Shown here piece by piece: positions 9,081-16,718 of a stretch of 64,000 nt of DNA; positions within the stretch are counted from its first letter, which is position 1, and each line of letters begins with the position of its first letter. Origin of the DNA: an uncultured Bacteroidales bacterium. Its GTDB lineage: Bacteria > Bacteroidota > Bacteroidia > Bacteroidales > UBA932. The notes under the pieces are model-generated. The model was not told where the DNA came from, did not search any database, and worked only from the letters and a program-made list of their open reading frames with translations. The DNA lies in contig CAMJHF010000008.1 of assembly GCA_946405435.1 (NCBI GenBank), positions 43,303 to 107,302 of the forward strand. Direction: 5' to 3'. The position numbers and the translations under genes were made by a program.

Positions 9081-9872
9081 TTATTTACCCTCGGTAAGGC
9101 GGAGTATCAGCAAAACCATCGAGGTTACACCGGAAATGGTCGAGAACCAGAAGCCCGGAGTGCGGACCTGGTTGGCCAGAAGTTCTGACTGGTTGGCTCT
9201 CTGCAGATTTGGCTCCACGTAAATTATGTCATTTTGCTGGAGGTTGAAGACAGGTGAGGAGTATACGCTGGCAGTATTGGTGAGATCCAGCGTATATGCG
9301 TTCTGGATACCGTTTTCCATGCGCAGCACGAGCACATTGTCGCGGCGGCCGTTGATGGTAAGGTCGCCGGCCAGGGCTATGGCCTCAAGTATATTGATCT
9401 GGTCGCGCGGAATTGGGATACGGCCGGTGTGGCCTACCTCGCCCAGGGCGTAAAAGGACATGTCGGCATAGTCCACGATGACTGTAGGATCGTTTAGCAT
9501 CTGGGCGGCAAGGAGTTTGTACTTTATCTGCGTCGCGAGTTCCAGGCGGGTAAGCCCGGCCACATGCTGCATCCCGATGATTGGCATATCTATAAAGCCT
9601 TCATTGTCAATGGTATAAGGCAGATAGCTGTTCTGTCCCGAGTTGCCGTTGTTTTCAAACAGGTTGAAAAGGCTCGCAAGCTCGCGGTCACGGCTGAACA
9701 CGTGTATGCGCAGACGGTCTCCAGGTTTGAGAGTAAGTTGTTTGAACTCCTGCAGCGCAAGGGTTTCTCCGGGATGAATGTCCCTAAGGTATCCGACCTT
9801 CTCTACTGTGCGGCATGAGGCTGCAGCCAGTACGAGCAGTGCCAGTGCAATGTATTTCAACACATTATTCAT
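9081..9872 (-). CDS. Wza-like polysaccharide export (OPX) lipoprotein
   Basis: A 263-residue lipoprotein. The signal peptide is MNNVLKYIALALLVLAAASC with the lipobox AASC (Cys20). A polysaccharide export domain follows (LTLKPGDRLRIHVFSRD), then SLBB-like segments around FYALGEVGHTGRIPIPRDQINILEAIALAG and IIYVEPN. The C-terminal TISGVTSMVLLILRL hydrophobic stretch resembles the helix that forms the outer-membrane pore in Wza. It lies 2 bp upstream of the Wzz-kinase, as expected for the OPX/PCP pair that bridges the inner and outer membranes during capsule export. Confidence 0.93.
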   Translation of the reverse strand: MNNVLKYIALALLVLAAASCRTVEKVGYLRDIHPGETLALQEFKQLTLKPGDRLRIHVFSRDRELASLFNLFENNGNSGQNSYLPYTIDNEGFIDMPIIGMQHVAGLTRLELATQIKYKLLAAQMLNDPTVIVDYADMSFYALGEVGHTGRIPIPRDQINILEAIALAGDLTINGRRDNVLVLRMENGIQNAYTLDLTNTASVYSSPVFNLQQNDIIYVEPNLQRANQSELLANQVRTPGFWFSTISGVTSMVLLILRLTEGK

Positions 9873-9880
9873 AAAACGAT

Positions 9881-10492
9881 TTATATGGTTTCGCCGCCGT
9901 AGCGGATGGTTTTCCCGGCCACGGTGGCATAGATTATCTCAAGGTCAGTCAGAAACGAATAGTGATGCAGATAGTATCTGTTTATGCGTACCTTGTCTGG
10001 GTAGATGACGGTATCGTTGTATTCAAGCGGATTGTCTGCCGACGCCAGAAGCTCTTCTTCCGAACGGTATTTCAGTGAGGCTGGCCCCGTTATTCCGGGG
10101 CGGAGTTGAAGTATTTCCCGGTCTTCTCCTGTGAGGTTGTCGGCATATCCGGGTACGTCTGGTCTCGGTCCTACGAAACTCATTTTGCCGGTGAGTACGT
10201 TCCAAAGCTGAGGAAGTTCGTCCAGTTTGTACTTGCGTACGAAACGCACGAAGCCGGGAACTTGCTTAGTCTCACGGTCTTCCTGACTGACGAACATCGT
10301 GCGCAACTTGATGATTTTGAATGGCCTGGCGTCTTTTCCGATCCGCGTCTGCACAAAGAAAGGCGGACCGTCAGGCATTACCAAGGCAATTATGGCTGCG
10401 ATAGACAGAATCAGCGGCCACAAAAACAGCAGTGCCGCCAGGGAGACCGTTCTGTCGAACAGGAATTTCAGCGCTCTGTCGGTTGTGGACAC
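9881..10492 (-). CDS. Undecaprenyl-phosphate sugar phosphotransferase (initiating transferase)
   Basis: A 203-residue monotopic membrane enzyme of the bacterial sugar transferase family (WcaJ/PglC type). An N-terminal hydrophobic hairpin (VSLAALLFLWPLILSIAAIIALV) precedes PPFFVQTRIGKDARPFKIIKLRTM, the Walker-like acidic region. KYKLDELPQLWNVLTGKMSFVGPRPDVPGY is the family signature. It would transfer a sugar-1-phosphate to undecaprenyl phosphate, the first step of repeat-unit or primer synthesis. It overlaps the UpxY-like gene by 25 bp. The C-terminal region is short, lacking the large N-terminal multi-span region of full PHPT enzymes such as WcaJ. Confidence 0.92.
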   Translation of the reverse strand: MSTTDRALKFLFDRTVSLAALLFLWPLILSIAAIIALVMPDGPPFFVQTRIGKDARPFKIIKLRTMFVSQEDRETKQVPGFVRFVRKYKLDELPQLWNVLTGKMSFVGPRPDVPGYADNLTGEDREILQLRPGITGPASLKYRSEEELLASADNPLEYNDTVIYPDKVRINRYYLHHYSFLTDLEIIYATVAGKTIRYGGETI

Positions 10493-11052
10493 GTCTTATT
10501 GATTATTTCGATGTATTCTGGCGCGACTTCGACAGCCGCAGCTATTAGGTTGGGAATCTCCACCAGCACCTTTCTCTTTCTGGCCCCGCGCAGGCTGAGG
10601 ATATGCCCGGTAAATCCGTTCATGGGGCCTCCGATTATCCTCACCATTTTGCCTATCATGGCGGGGGAGAGTTCCTGCGGTGAGATAAAAGTATGTGAAT
10701 AACCAGACATTACTGCCGTCATGAAGTCTTCCATCTGCTTGTCGGGGACGAACATCGGCTCCATGTAGCCCATGCCTTTGGCAAAGCGGTACTGAAGTGT
10801 TGGTGTCTTGTTCACTACCGGATCGAGCGCGACACGTGTGGATTTAACAAATAGAAGGTCCTGTATGTAAGGGCGGAGAATCCTGCGGTGTTTCCCCTGG
10901 ACAACAGTCAGAACTTCCTCCATTGGGGTAAAGACCTCGAATCCTGCATCGGAAAGCATTTTCCATGCGGGGAGGCAGGCATTCCTGCGCTTCAAATCTC
11001 TCATCACAAACCACGTCGGCTCTGCCAGACCGCGGCGCCTCGGCTTTTTCAA
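10468..11052 (-). CDS. UpxY-like transcription antiterminator (NusG paralogue)
   Basis: A 194-residue NusG-family protein. The N-terminal NGN domain is WFVMRDLKRRNACLPAWKML...GFEVFTPMEEV, followed by QDLLFVKSTR. The C-terminal KOW-like part is GKMVRIIGGPMNGFTGHIL. It is the first gene of the polysaccharide operon. In Bacteroides, UpxY proteins are encoded at this position and allow RNA polymerase to read through the leader of their own capsule operon. That role is inferred here from family and position. I see no adjacent UpxZ-like gene. Confidence 0.88.
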   Translation of the reverse strand: MKKPRRRGLAEPTWFVMRDLKRRNACLPAWKMLSDAGFEVFTPMEEVLTVVQGKHRRILRPYIQDLLFVKSTRVALDPVVNKTPTLQYRFAKGMGYMEPMFVPDKQMEDFMTAVMSGYSHTFISPQELSPAMIGKMVRIIGGPMNGFTGHILSLRGARKRKVLVEIPNLIAAAVEVAPEYIEIINKTCPQPTER

Positions 11053-11197
11053 GGGTAAATAACTGGTTAGAACCGTATAGGTACAATTCTCCTAGTCCAG
11101 AAAGGTTGACAAAAAATGTTGAAAACCAATCTGTTACAAACAGTTTTGAGTGAGATTTGTCCAAAGTTTAGGCGAAACTATGACTCAATAGAGTGCC

Positions 11198-11229
11198 CAA
11201 AAGTAGGTAAAATAAAAATAAAAAACAAG
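11198..11229 (-). promoter_or_regulatory. Candidate promoter of the polysaccharide operon
   Basis: The plus strand reads CAAAAGTA at 11198-11205, the reverse complement of the TAnnTTTG -7 element of Bacteroidota. A weaker TTG-like -33 lies at about 11226-11229. The -33 match is imperfect, so this is only a candidate. Confidence 0.35.
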
Positions 11230-11254
11230 CCGCACATGGCCTTTTAAGCCACAT

Positions 11255-11286
11255 TTTGTAGATTTTCAGAAAAAGCACTAAATTCG
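11255..11286 (+). promoter_or_regulatory. Candidate promoter of the M13 peptidase gene
   Basis: TTTG at 11255-11258, a 20-bp spacer, then TAAATTCG at 11279-11286 (one mismatch to TAnnTTTG). The ATG follows 18 bp later. Confidence 0.55.
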
Positions 11287-11304
11287 CAGTTTAATTTCCT
11301 AATT

Positions 11305-13317
11305 ATGAAAAAGTTTTTGATGTTTATGGTTCCTGTAGTGATGCTGGCTGCCTGCCAGCCCAAGGAAAACAAGGTCCCGGCCCTCGATCCTACCGACATG
11401 GATCTTGCCGTTGCCCCCGGCCAGGACTTCTACCGCTACGCCAACGGCGGATGGATGGCCAAGAATCCCCTCAAACCCGAGTATGCGCGCTTTGGCTCTT
11501 TTGACGTACTCCGCGAAAAGACAATCGAAAACCTCAACGAGCTGTTTGCCGGAATGACGAAGCTCAGCCCCGAGTCCGGCACGGTGGAGCAGAAAATAGT
11601 CGACCTGTACAAGCAGGGCCTCGATTCCACCCGCCTCAACGCAGAGGGCGCAGCACCCATTAAGAAATATCTTGACGAGCTGTACGCCGTGGCCGACAAG
11701 AAGGCCCTGGCTTCCTATCTGGGCAAGCTGAACCTCGTAGGCGAGGGCGGCTTCTTCGGCGGCTATGTGGAGGCTGACCTCATGGACAGCAAGACCCAGG
11801 TCTTCTACATAGGCCAGGGCGGCCTCGGCATGGGCGACCGCGACTACTATGTCGATCCGGCCAACGCCGGGCTTCGCAAAGGCTACGAGGCCATGCTCTG
11901 CAAGCTCTTCGGCCTGGCAGGTATGGACAATCCCGCACAGTGTGCCGCCAACGCCGCTTCGATAGAGGATAAGCTGGCAGAGTTCTCCTGGACCAGCGTC
12001 CAGAACCGCGACATCGCGAAGATCTACAATCCCATGAGTTCCGCCCAGATATTCAAGGCTTACCCCGGCTTTGACTTCAAGGCCTTCTGCGATGCCGTCG
12101 GCATTCCGGAACAGGACAAGATAGTGGTGGAGCAGCCCTCGTTCTTCGAGGGCTTCAGCAAGCTGTTTGCAGACAGCGAACTCGAAGTCCTCAAGGACTA
12201 CCTTGCAGCCCAGATAATCAACGGTGCCGCAGGTTCCCTGTCCGACGACTTCTATGCCGCCAGCTTCGACTTCTACAGCACCCAGATGAGCGGCATCACC
12301 GAGCAGAAACCCCGCTGGAAGCGTGCCATGAGCGTGCCCAACGGCATACTGGGCGAGGCAGTGGGCCAGATGTACGTGGCCAAATACTTCCCCGAGAGCT
12401 CCAAGCAGAAGATGCTCGACCTGGTGCACAACCTCCAGGAATCCCTCGGCCAGCACATCGACTCGCTCGACTGGATGTCCGACGCCACCAAGGCCCGCGC
12501 CCGCGAAAAGCTTGCCGCCTTCACCGTCAAGATAGGCTATCCCGACAAATGGAAGGACTACAGCACCCTCAAGGTGGATCCCGAGCTGAGCTACTATGAG
12601 AACCTGCGTGCCGCCAGCGCCTGGCATGTTGCGGACAATCTATCCAAACTGGGCAAACCCACCGATCCCTCCGAGTGGGGCATGACGCCTCAGACGGTCA
12701 ACGCCTACTATAATCCTACCACCAATGAGATATGCTTTCCTGCAGGCATTCTCCAGCCGCCGTTCTTCAACCCCGACGCCGACGATGCAGTCAACTACGG
12801 CGCCATCGGAGTGGTCATCGGTCACGAAATGACCCATGGCTTCGACGACCAGGGCAGCCTGTTCGACAAGGACGGCAACATGAACGAGTGGTGGACACCC
12901 GAAGACCGCGCCGCCTTCGAACAGAAGACTCACGTCCTCGTGGACCAGTTCAACGAGATTGAGATCCTGCCCGGCGTCAAGGCTAACGGCGAACTTACAC
13001 TTGGCGAAAACATCGCCGACCACGGCGGCGTGAGCGTGGCCTGGACAGCATACCACAACGCCATAGGCGACAAGGTCCCCGCCCCTATCGACGGTCTCAC
13101 CGCCGACCAGCGTTTCTTCCTCGGCTACGCCCGCGTTTGGGGCCAGAACATCACCGATGAAGAGAAGGCGCGCCTCACCAAGCTGGATGTACACTCCCTG
13201 GGCGAGAACCGCGTAAATATGACACTGCGTAACTTCGACTCATTCTTCGAGGCCTTCGGCATCAAAGAAGGTGACGCCATGTGGCGTCCAGAGCAGGAGC
13301 GTGTGCATATCTGGTAG
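11305..13317 (+). CDS. M13-family zinc endopeptidase (neprilysin/PepO-like), lipoprotein
   Basis: A 670-residue protein with a lipoprotein signal peptide (MKKFLMFMVPVVMLAAC, Cys17). The typical M13 N terminus follows (APGQDFYRYANGGWM). The zinc site is VIGHEMTHGFDDQG (HExxH, about residue 506) and the third zinc ligand lies in GENIADHGG (about 570). The extreme C terminus VHIW keeps the terminal Trp but lacks the cysteine of the eukaryotic CxxW motif. Full length for the family. Likely a periplasmic or outer-membrane-anchored oligopeptidase. It is monocistronic, with its own promoter, and ends 2 bp from a convergent gene fragment. Confidence 0.93.
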   Translation: MKKFLMFMVPVVMLAACQPKENKVPALDPTDMDLAVAPGQDFYRYANGGWMAKNPLKPEYARFGSFDVLREKTIENLNELFAGMTKLSPESGTVEQKIVDLYKQGLDSTRLNAEGAAPIKKYLDELYAVADKKALASYLGKLNLVGEGGFFGGYVEADLMDSKTQVFYIGQGGLGMGDRDYYVDPANAGLRKGYEAMLCKLFGLAGMDNPAQCAANAASIEDKLAEFSWTSVQNRDIAKIYNPMSSAQIFKAYPGFDFKAFCDAVGIPEQDKIVVEQPSFFEGFSKLFADSELEVLKDYLAAQIINGAAGSLSDDFYAASFDFYSTQMSGITEQKPRWKRAMSVPNGILGEAVGQMYVAKYFPESSKQKMLDLVHNLQESLGQHIDSLDWMSDATKARAREKLAAFTVKIGYPDKWKDYSTLKVDPELSYYENLRAASAWHVADNLSKLGKPTDPSEWGMTPQTVNAYYNPTTNEICFPAGILQPPFFNPDADDAVNYGAIGVVIGHEMTHGFDDQGSLFDKDGNMNEWWTPEDRAAFEQKTHVLVDQFNEIEILPGVKANGELTLGENIADHGGVSVAWTAYHNAIGDKVPAPIDGLTADQRFFLGYARVWGQNITDEEKARLTKLDVHSLGENRVNMTLRNFDSFFEAFGIKEGDAMWRPEQERVHIW

Positions 13318-13319
13318 AA

Positions 13320-14648
13320 TCAGCGGATTTCTACCGGCAGCGAACAACGTATATCCTCGGATGAGGAGCCGATAAGTACAGTCCAGGTGCCGGGGTCCAC
13401 GACCCAGCGGTGAGCCTGGGCATTGAAGCGGGAGAAAGCGCGGCGGGGAAGGGAAACCGATACCCGGGCGCTTTCTCCCGCTTTTATTGCCACCTTCTCG
13501 AAGCCTCGGAGTTCTTTCACGGGACGCTCTGCGCCTCCTGCCGGAGGTGCGATGTACACCTGGACAACCTCGGCGCCGTCGCGTTCCCCGGTGTTGCTTA
13601 TGTTTACGCTTGCAGTCAGTACGGTGTCGCCGCCGGATTCGGTGTCAAAGCTGCCGGAACACTTGACGGAGGACTTGGAAAGGCGTGCACCGTCATATCG
13701 GAAAGTGGTGTAACTGAGGCCGTGGCCGAAGGGGAACTGTACGGGGATGCCTTGGGAGGCGTACCAGCGGTAGCCTACGAATACGCCTTCGTCGTAATAC
13801 TCCTGCCACCATTTCTTGCCCTCTTCCTGTATGCCGGGGTACTGCCTGTCGGTCTTGAGCGGGCCGTCGGCCACGCTCCGGGGGAAGGTGAACGGGAGCC
13901 TGCCCGAGGGATTGACCGCCCCGGTAAGTACGTACGCAAGGGCATGTCCGCTCTCGGAACCGCCGTACCACCCCTGCACTATGGCGTCGACCTTGTCCGC
14001 CCACGGCATGGCTACGGGCGAGCCGGAGATGTTGACCACTATCAGCGAGGGCACGGCGGCTGCAAGCGCTTCGATTACCTCGTCCTGGCGGTAGGGGAGG
14101 ACTATGTCCAGCTTGTCGGTGCTTTCGTTGTCCTGGTTGGCGCTCTTGTTGAGGCCGCCGATGAATACTGCGGCATCGGCTCCGCGCACCTTGTCAAGGG
14201 CGTCCGAAAGCAACTGCTCAAAGCTCCGGGGGTCGGAGAGGTCCTGCCCGGTGTCAACCTTGTTGTACGAGGTGGAAGTGTCTCCTACGTAGGCCCTCTC
14301 CCATTCTACCGTGGCATCGGGGAATGCCTCCTGCAGCGCCTCCAGAGGGGTTATCTCATATTTTGTCTTGAGGTTGGAGCTACCGCCGCCCACTACCATC
14401 TTCTTGATTGCATTCTCCCCCAGCACCACCAGCCTGCCCCCGGCGGGAACCTTCAGAGGGAGCGCTCCGCCGTTCTTGAGCAGGACGGTGCCTGCCGCCG
14501 CTATACGGCGGGCCGCCTCGTAGTGCTCCGGCGAATTGAAACTGCCCCAGTGGGCTTCGGAGCTCATGGAGGTGCGGAATATGGTCCGCAGGATGCGGCT
14601 TGCCTTGTCGTCGAGGTCCCTGGTGTCCGCCCTGCCGTTGGCCAGGGG
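13320..14648 (-). pseudogene. GH3 beta-glucosidase-like gene, 5'-truncated (catalytic N-terminal domain missing)
   Basis: The open frame on the minus strand begins right after an in-frame TAA at 14649-14651. It carries only the end of the GH3 N-terminal domain (about 14567-14630, DLDDKASRILRTIFRTSM), then the C-terminal alpha/beta sandwich (GTVLLKNGGALPL, NISGSPVAMPW, WYGGSESGHALAYVLTGAVNPSGRLPFTFP). FPFGHGLSYTTF and a fibronectin-III-like domain (NTGERDGAEVVQVYIAPP) follow. The roughly 300-residue (alpha/beta)8 domain with the aspartate nucleophile (SDW/SDY motif) is absent. An ATG at 14567 could still start a 415-aa protein, but it would lack the nucleophile. The upstream DNA switches abruptly to an unrelated fragment at about 14650. 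Confidence 0.75.
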
Positions 14649-14651
14649 TTA

Positions 14652-14892
14652 CCAGCCTACAAATGACGATGTGGTGCACTACAATAACGATATTACGGTT
14701 TTTCTCAAGGCAAACGTACCTAATCTTGACTTAAACAGCAAGACGCTTATTATGATCAACGACGATAAAGCGTCTTCGCTCAAGGGAGTAGAACTCAAGG
14801 ATGTCAAGCTTATTTCGGTCCTTGACGCATCCAACGCCTCCATCCTCGGCTCCAGCACGTATAAAGGTGCCATTATCATCAAGAGGAAGTAA
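14652..14892 (+). pseudogene. 3' fragment of a TonB-plug-like surface protein gene
   Basis: From about 14652 the plus strand encodes ITVFLKANVPNLDLNSKTLIMINDDKASSLKG..., then VKLISVLDASNASILGSS and a terminal GAIIIKRK before TAA. This is the pattern of a carboxy-terminal TonB plug-like segment (iDG..., l.DVesIsVLKDas...YGsrg.nGvIiITtK) found in Bacteroidota outer-membrane proteins. Nothing upstream continues it: the preceding bases are the antisense of the truncated GH3 gene. Codon use is visibly more AT-rich than in the flanking genes. I read it as a 5'-deleted remnant rather than a small functional gene. Confidence 0.6.
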
Positions 14893-14913
14893 TCTGCCCG
14901 TCCGGAAATACAA

Positions 14914-14937
14914 AACCGGCCCCGCAGAGGGCCGGTT
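14914..14937. terminator. Bidirectional stem-loop between convergent genes
   Basis: A perfect 9-bp GC-rich stem (AACCGGCCC / GGGCCGGTT) with the 6-nt loop CGCAGA. It is flanked by A-rich sequence on the left and TTAAT on the right. It lies between the convergent plug-like fragment and the esterase gene, so it can terminate both. Confidence 0.7.
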
Positions 14938-14945
14938 AATCATAT

Positions 14946-15806
14946 CTAACGGTCAAAACTTCGTGACGCGAATGGAAGTGCTAGGCGCAGGGCCTGGTGC
15001 CAGTATTCCTGGGTATGGCCGCCGTCGCGGACACGGAACTCGCTCTTTATACGCTTGGCTTTCATCTTGCGGTGGAAGTCTTCGTTGAGCTCAAGGAGGA
15101 AGTCGTCGTCGCCGCAATCTATAAACCATTTGACGTTGCGCAACTCATTCAGAGTGGCCTCGGAAGCGTTGTCCAAAAAGTCGAGAGCCGAATGATCGCA
15201 TACCGACTGGCAAACTATTTCGAGCTTATCCCCGCTTTTGTGGGCGCGGCCGACCTTGTTGTCCTTATTGTCCAGCCAGGCGCTCATCGCATAGCAGCTG
15301 GAGAACATATCCGGATGCCTCTGGGCATATACGGTGCATCCGCCGCCACCCATCGAAAGGCCCATGACGGCGCGGTGCCCCTTGTCTCCTATTCCCCTGT
15401 ACTTTGCTTCCACGGCCGGAATCAATTCCTTGAAAAAGAAATCTTCGTAATTCCAGCCGGGCATGTTGAAGTATCCATTTTGCACATTGTGGGCGTCGGG
15501 GTGACCGGCATTGGGCATCACTATAATCATAGGTACGGCCTCTCCGGAAGCAATGAGCTCGTCGGCTATGCCTTTCATCTTCATATTCTCCACCCAATTG
15601 GTGTAGGAGCCGTACAATCCGTGCAGAAGATACACCACGGGGTACTTGCGCGCCGACTTATCAAAGCCGTCGGGCAAATACACATTGAACTTGACCTGGG
15701 CGTCGAGTACCGCGCTGCGGAGGCTATCGGTAACTACCTTGCCTGCATTGACGCGTACTGCCGGCAGTGCCAGCAGTACTAATAGAACACAAACAAAACG
15801 TTTCAT
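14946..15806 (-). CDS. Secreted esterase D/Fes-like alpha/beta hydrolase
   Basis: A 286-residue protein with a Sec signal peptide (MKRFVCVLLVLLALPAVRVNA). It has the putative esterase fold: FNVYLPDGFD...YPVVYLLHGLYGSYTNW (oxyanion region), MGLSMGGGGC (nucleophile serine, about residue 152), an acidic residue in WFIDCGDDDFLL and the catalytic histidine in GGHTQEYW. The group includes feruloyl/acetyl esterases, S-formylglutathione hydrolase-like enzymes and acyltransferases, so the substrate is uncertain. Overlap with the upstream propeller-like gene is 4 bp (ATGA). Location is probably periplasmic. Confidence 0.87.
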   Translation of the reverse strand: MKRFVCVLLVLLALPAVRVNAGKVVTDSLRSAVLDAQVKFNVYLPDGFDKSARKYPVVYLLHGLYGSYTNWVENMKMKGIADELIASGEAVPMIIVMPNAGHPDAHNVQNGYFNMPGWNYEDFFFKELIPAVEAKYRGIGDKGHRAVMGLSMGGGGCTVYAQRHPDMFSSCYAMSAWLDNKDNKVGRAHKSGDKLEIVCQSVCDHSALDFLDNASEATLNELRNVKWFIDCGDDDFLLELNEDFHRKMKAKRIKSEFRVRDGGHTQEYWHQALRLALPFASRSFDR

Positions 15807-16711
15807 TTCTTGTACTTCATTTCAAACAGCCCGTCCTGACCCTGGACCAAGAAGCGCTTGCACTTGAAGTGCGCAAGGTCTTCCAGCTCGCCTGTGGTGC
15901 CGATGCTCATATCGAGCACCTCTACCGGGCGCTTGTTCTTGAGGTCCCACACAAACAGGTAGCTGGGATATTCGGGAGTGCCAAGTCCGGTGGGCATCAT
16001 AAGTTTGCCTTTCCAGATGTACAGGCCCTGGCCGATGGTGGCATAGGCAAGACCATGGTCTTCAACAACATAGGTGTCGATTATGTCATCTTTTGTGAAC
16101 ACCACGTCCCCTTCGCTTATCTTGGGAAGACGGAACTTGATGACGCGGTGGCGGTTGCCCTCCACGTCTTTGTCTTTGGTGGTGTTGCCGTAGCCGTAGA
16201 GGACTTTGTGCTGGCGGTCCACTACCCACTGGAGGGCGTAGCCGTACAGGTTGTCCACATCGTCAAAGTGGATGGTCTGCACCAGTTCGGAACTTTGGAA
16301 GCCCGGCAGTATGCGCTCCACGAAGAGCACGTCCTTGCGGCCTTTGTAGGGCTGCTTGTGGCACTGGCTGACATAGATTACCGGCATAGGATCCTTGCGG
16401 TCGGCCTTCTCAACGCCGAACGAGCATACATTGGAGTGGTTCACTGGATCGTGCGTGGCGAGGTTGAAGCGGCCGAGTTTCTGAAGGCCGTCCTTGCCGT
16501 CGTATTTCCACACCGTGGCTATACCTGTGTGCTGGAGGCTCACTACAAAACTCTTGTAGCAGTCCATGCCCTGGTAGTTCGCCTTCTCGAATGCCGTGAT
16601 GTGCCTGTTCTCGAAGCTGTCGGTTGACAGGGGAACCGACACGAAACCCTTGTTCTGCGCTGCCAGCGTCACCGACAGCAGCAGAGTGGAAATGACTATT
16701 ATTCTTTTCAT
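15803..16711 (-). CDS. Secreted protein of unknown function, beta-propeller-like
   Basis: A 302-residue protein with a signal peptide (MKRIIVISTLLLSVTLAAQ). I do not recognise a named family. It contains repeated short beta segments ending in Trp/Tyr-rich turns (IATVWKYDGKDGLQKLGRF, GYALQWVVDRQHKVLYGYG, GQGLYIWKGKLMMP, YLFVWDLKNKRPVEVLDM), which suggests a beta-propeller. It sits 7 bp after the nucleoside hydrolase gene and overlaps the esterase gene. The three would be exported together and may act on one extracellular substrate, but this is inference from gene order only. Confidence 0.7.
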   Translation of the reverse strand: MKRIIVISTLLLSVTLAAQNKGFVSVPLSTDSFENRHITAFEKANYQGMDCYKSFVVSLQHTGIATVWKYDGKDGLQKLGRFNLATHDPVNHSNVCSFGVEKADRKDPMPVIYVSQCHKQPYKGRKDVLFVERILPGFQSSELVQTIHFDDVDNLYGYALQWVVDRQHKVLYGYGNTTKDKDVEGNRHRVIKFRLPKISEGDVVFTKDDIIDTYVVEDHGLAYATIGQGLYIWKGKLMMPTGLGTPEYPSYLFVWDLKNKRPVEVLDMSIGTTGELEDLAHFKCKRFLVQGQDGLFEMKYKK

Positions 16712-16718
16712 TTATCGA

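Larger units (their letters stand above)
11053..11304. other. Divergent intergenic region between capsule operon and M13 peptidase gene
   Basis: An AT-rich 252-bp spacer, markedly lower in GC than the genes on either side. It holds candidate promoters for both directions (listed separately) and what would be a roughly 145-nt untranslated leader for the capsule operon. A long leader is where a UpxY-type antiterminator would act. I see no inverted repeat pair of the kind that would make this an invertible promoter. Confidence 0.6.

Noticed and set aside
11053..11304. Invertible capsule promoter
   Set aside because: No inverted-repeat pair flanks the candidate promoters and no invertase gene is nearby.
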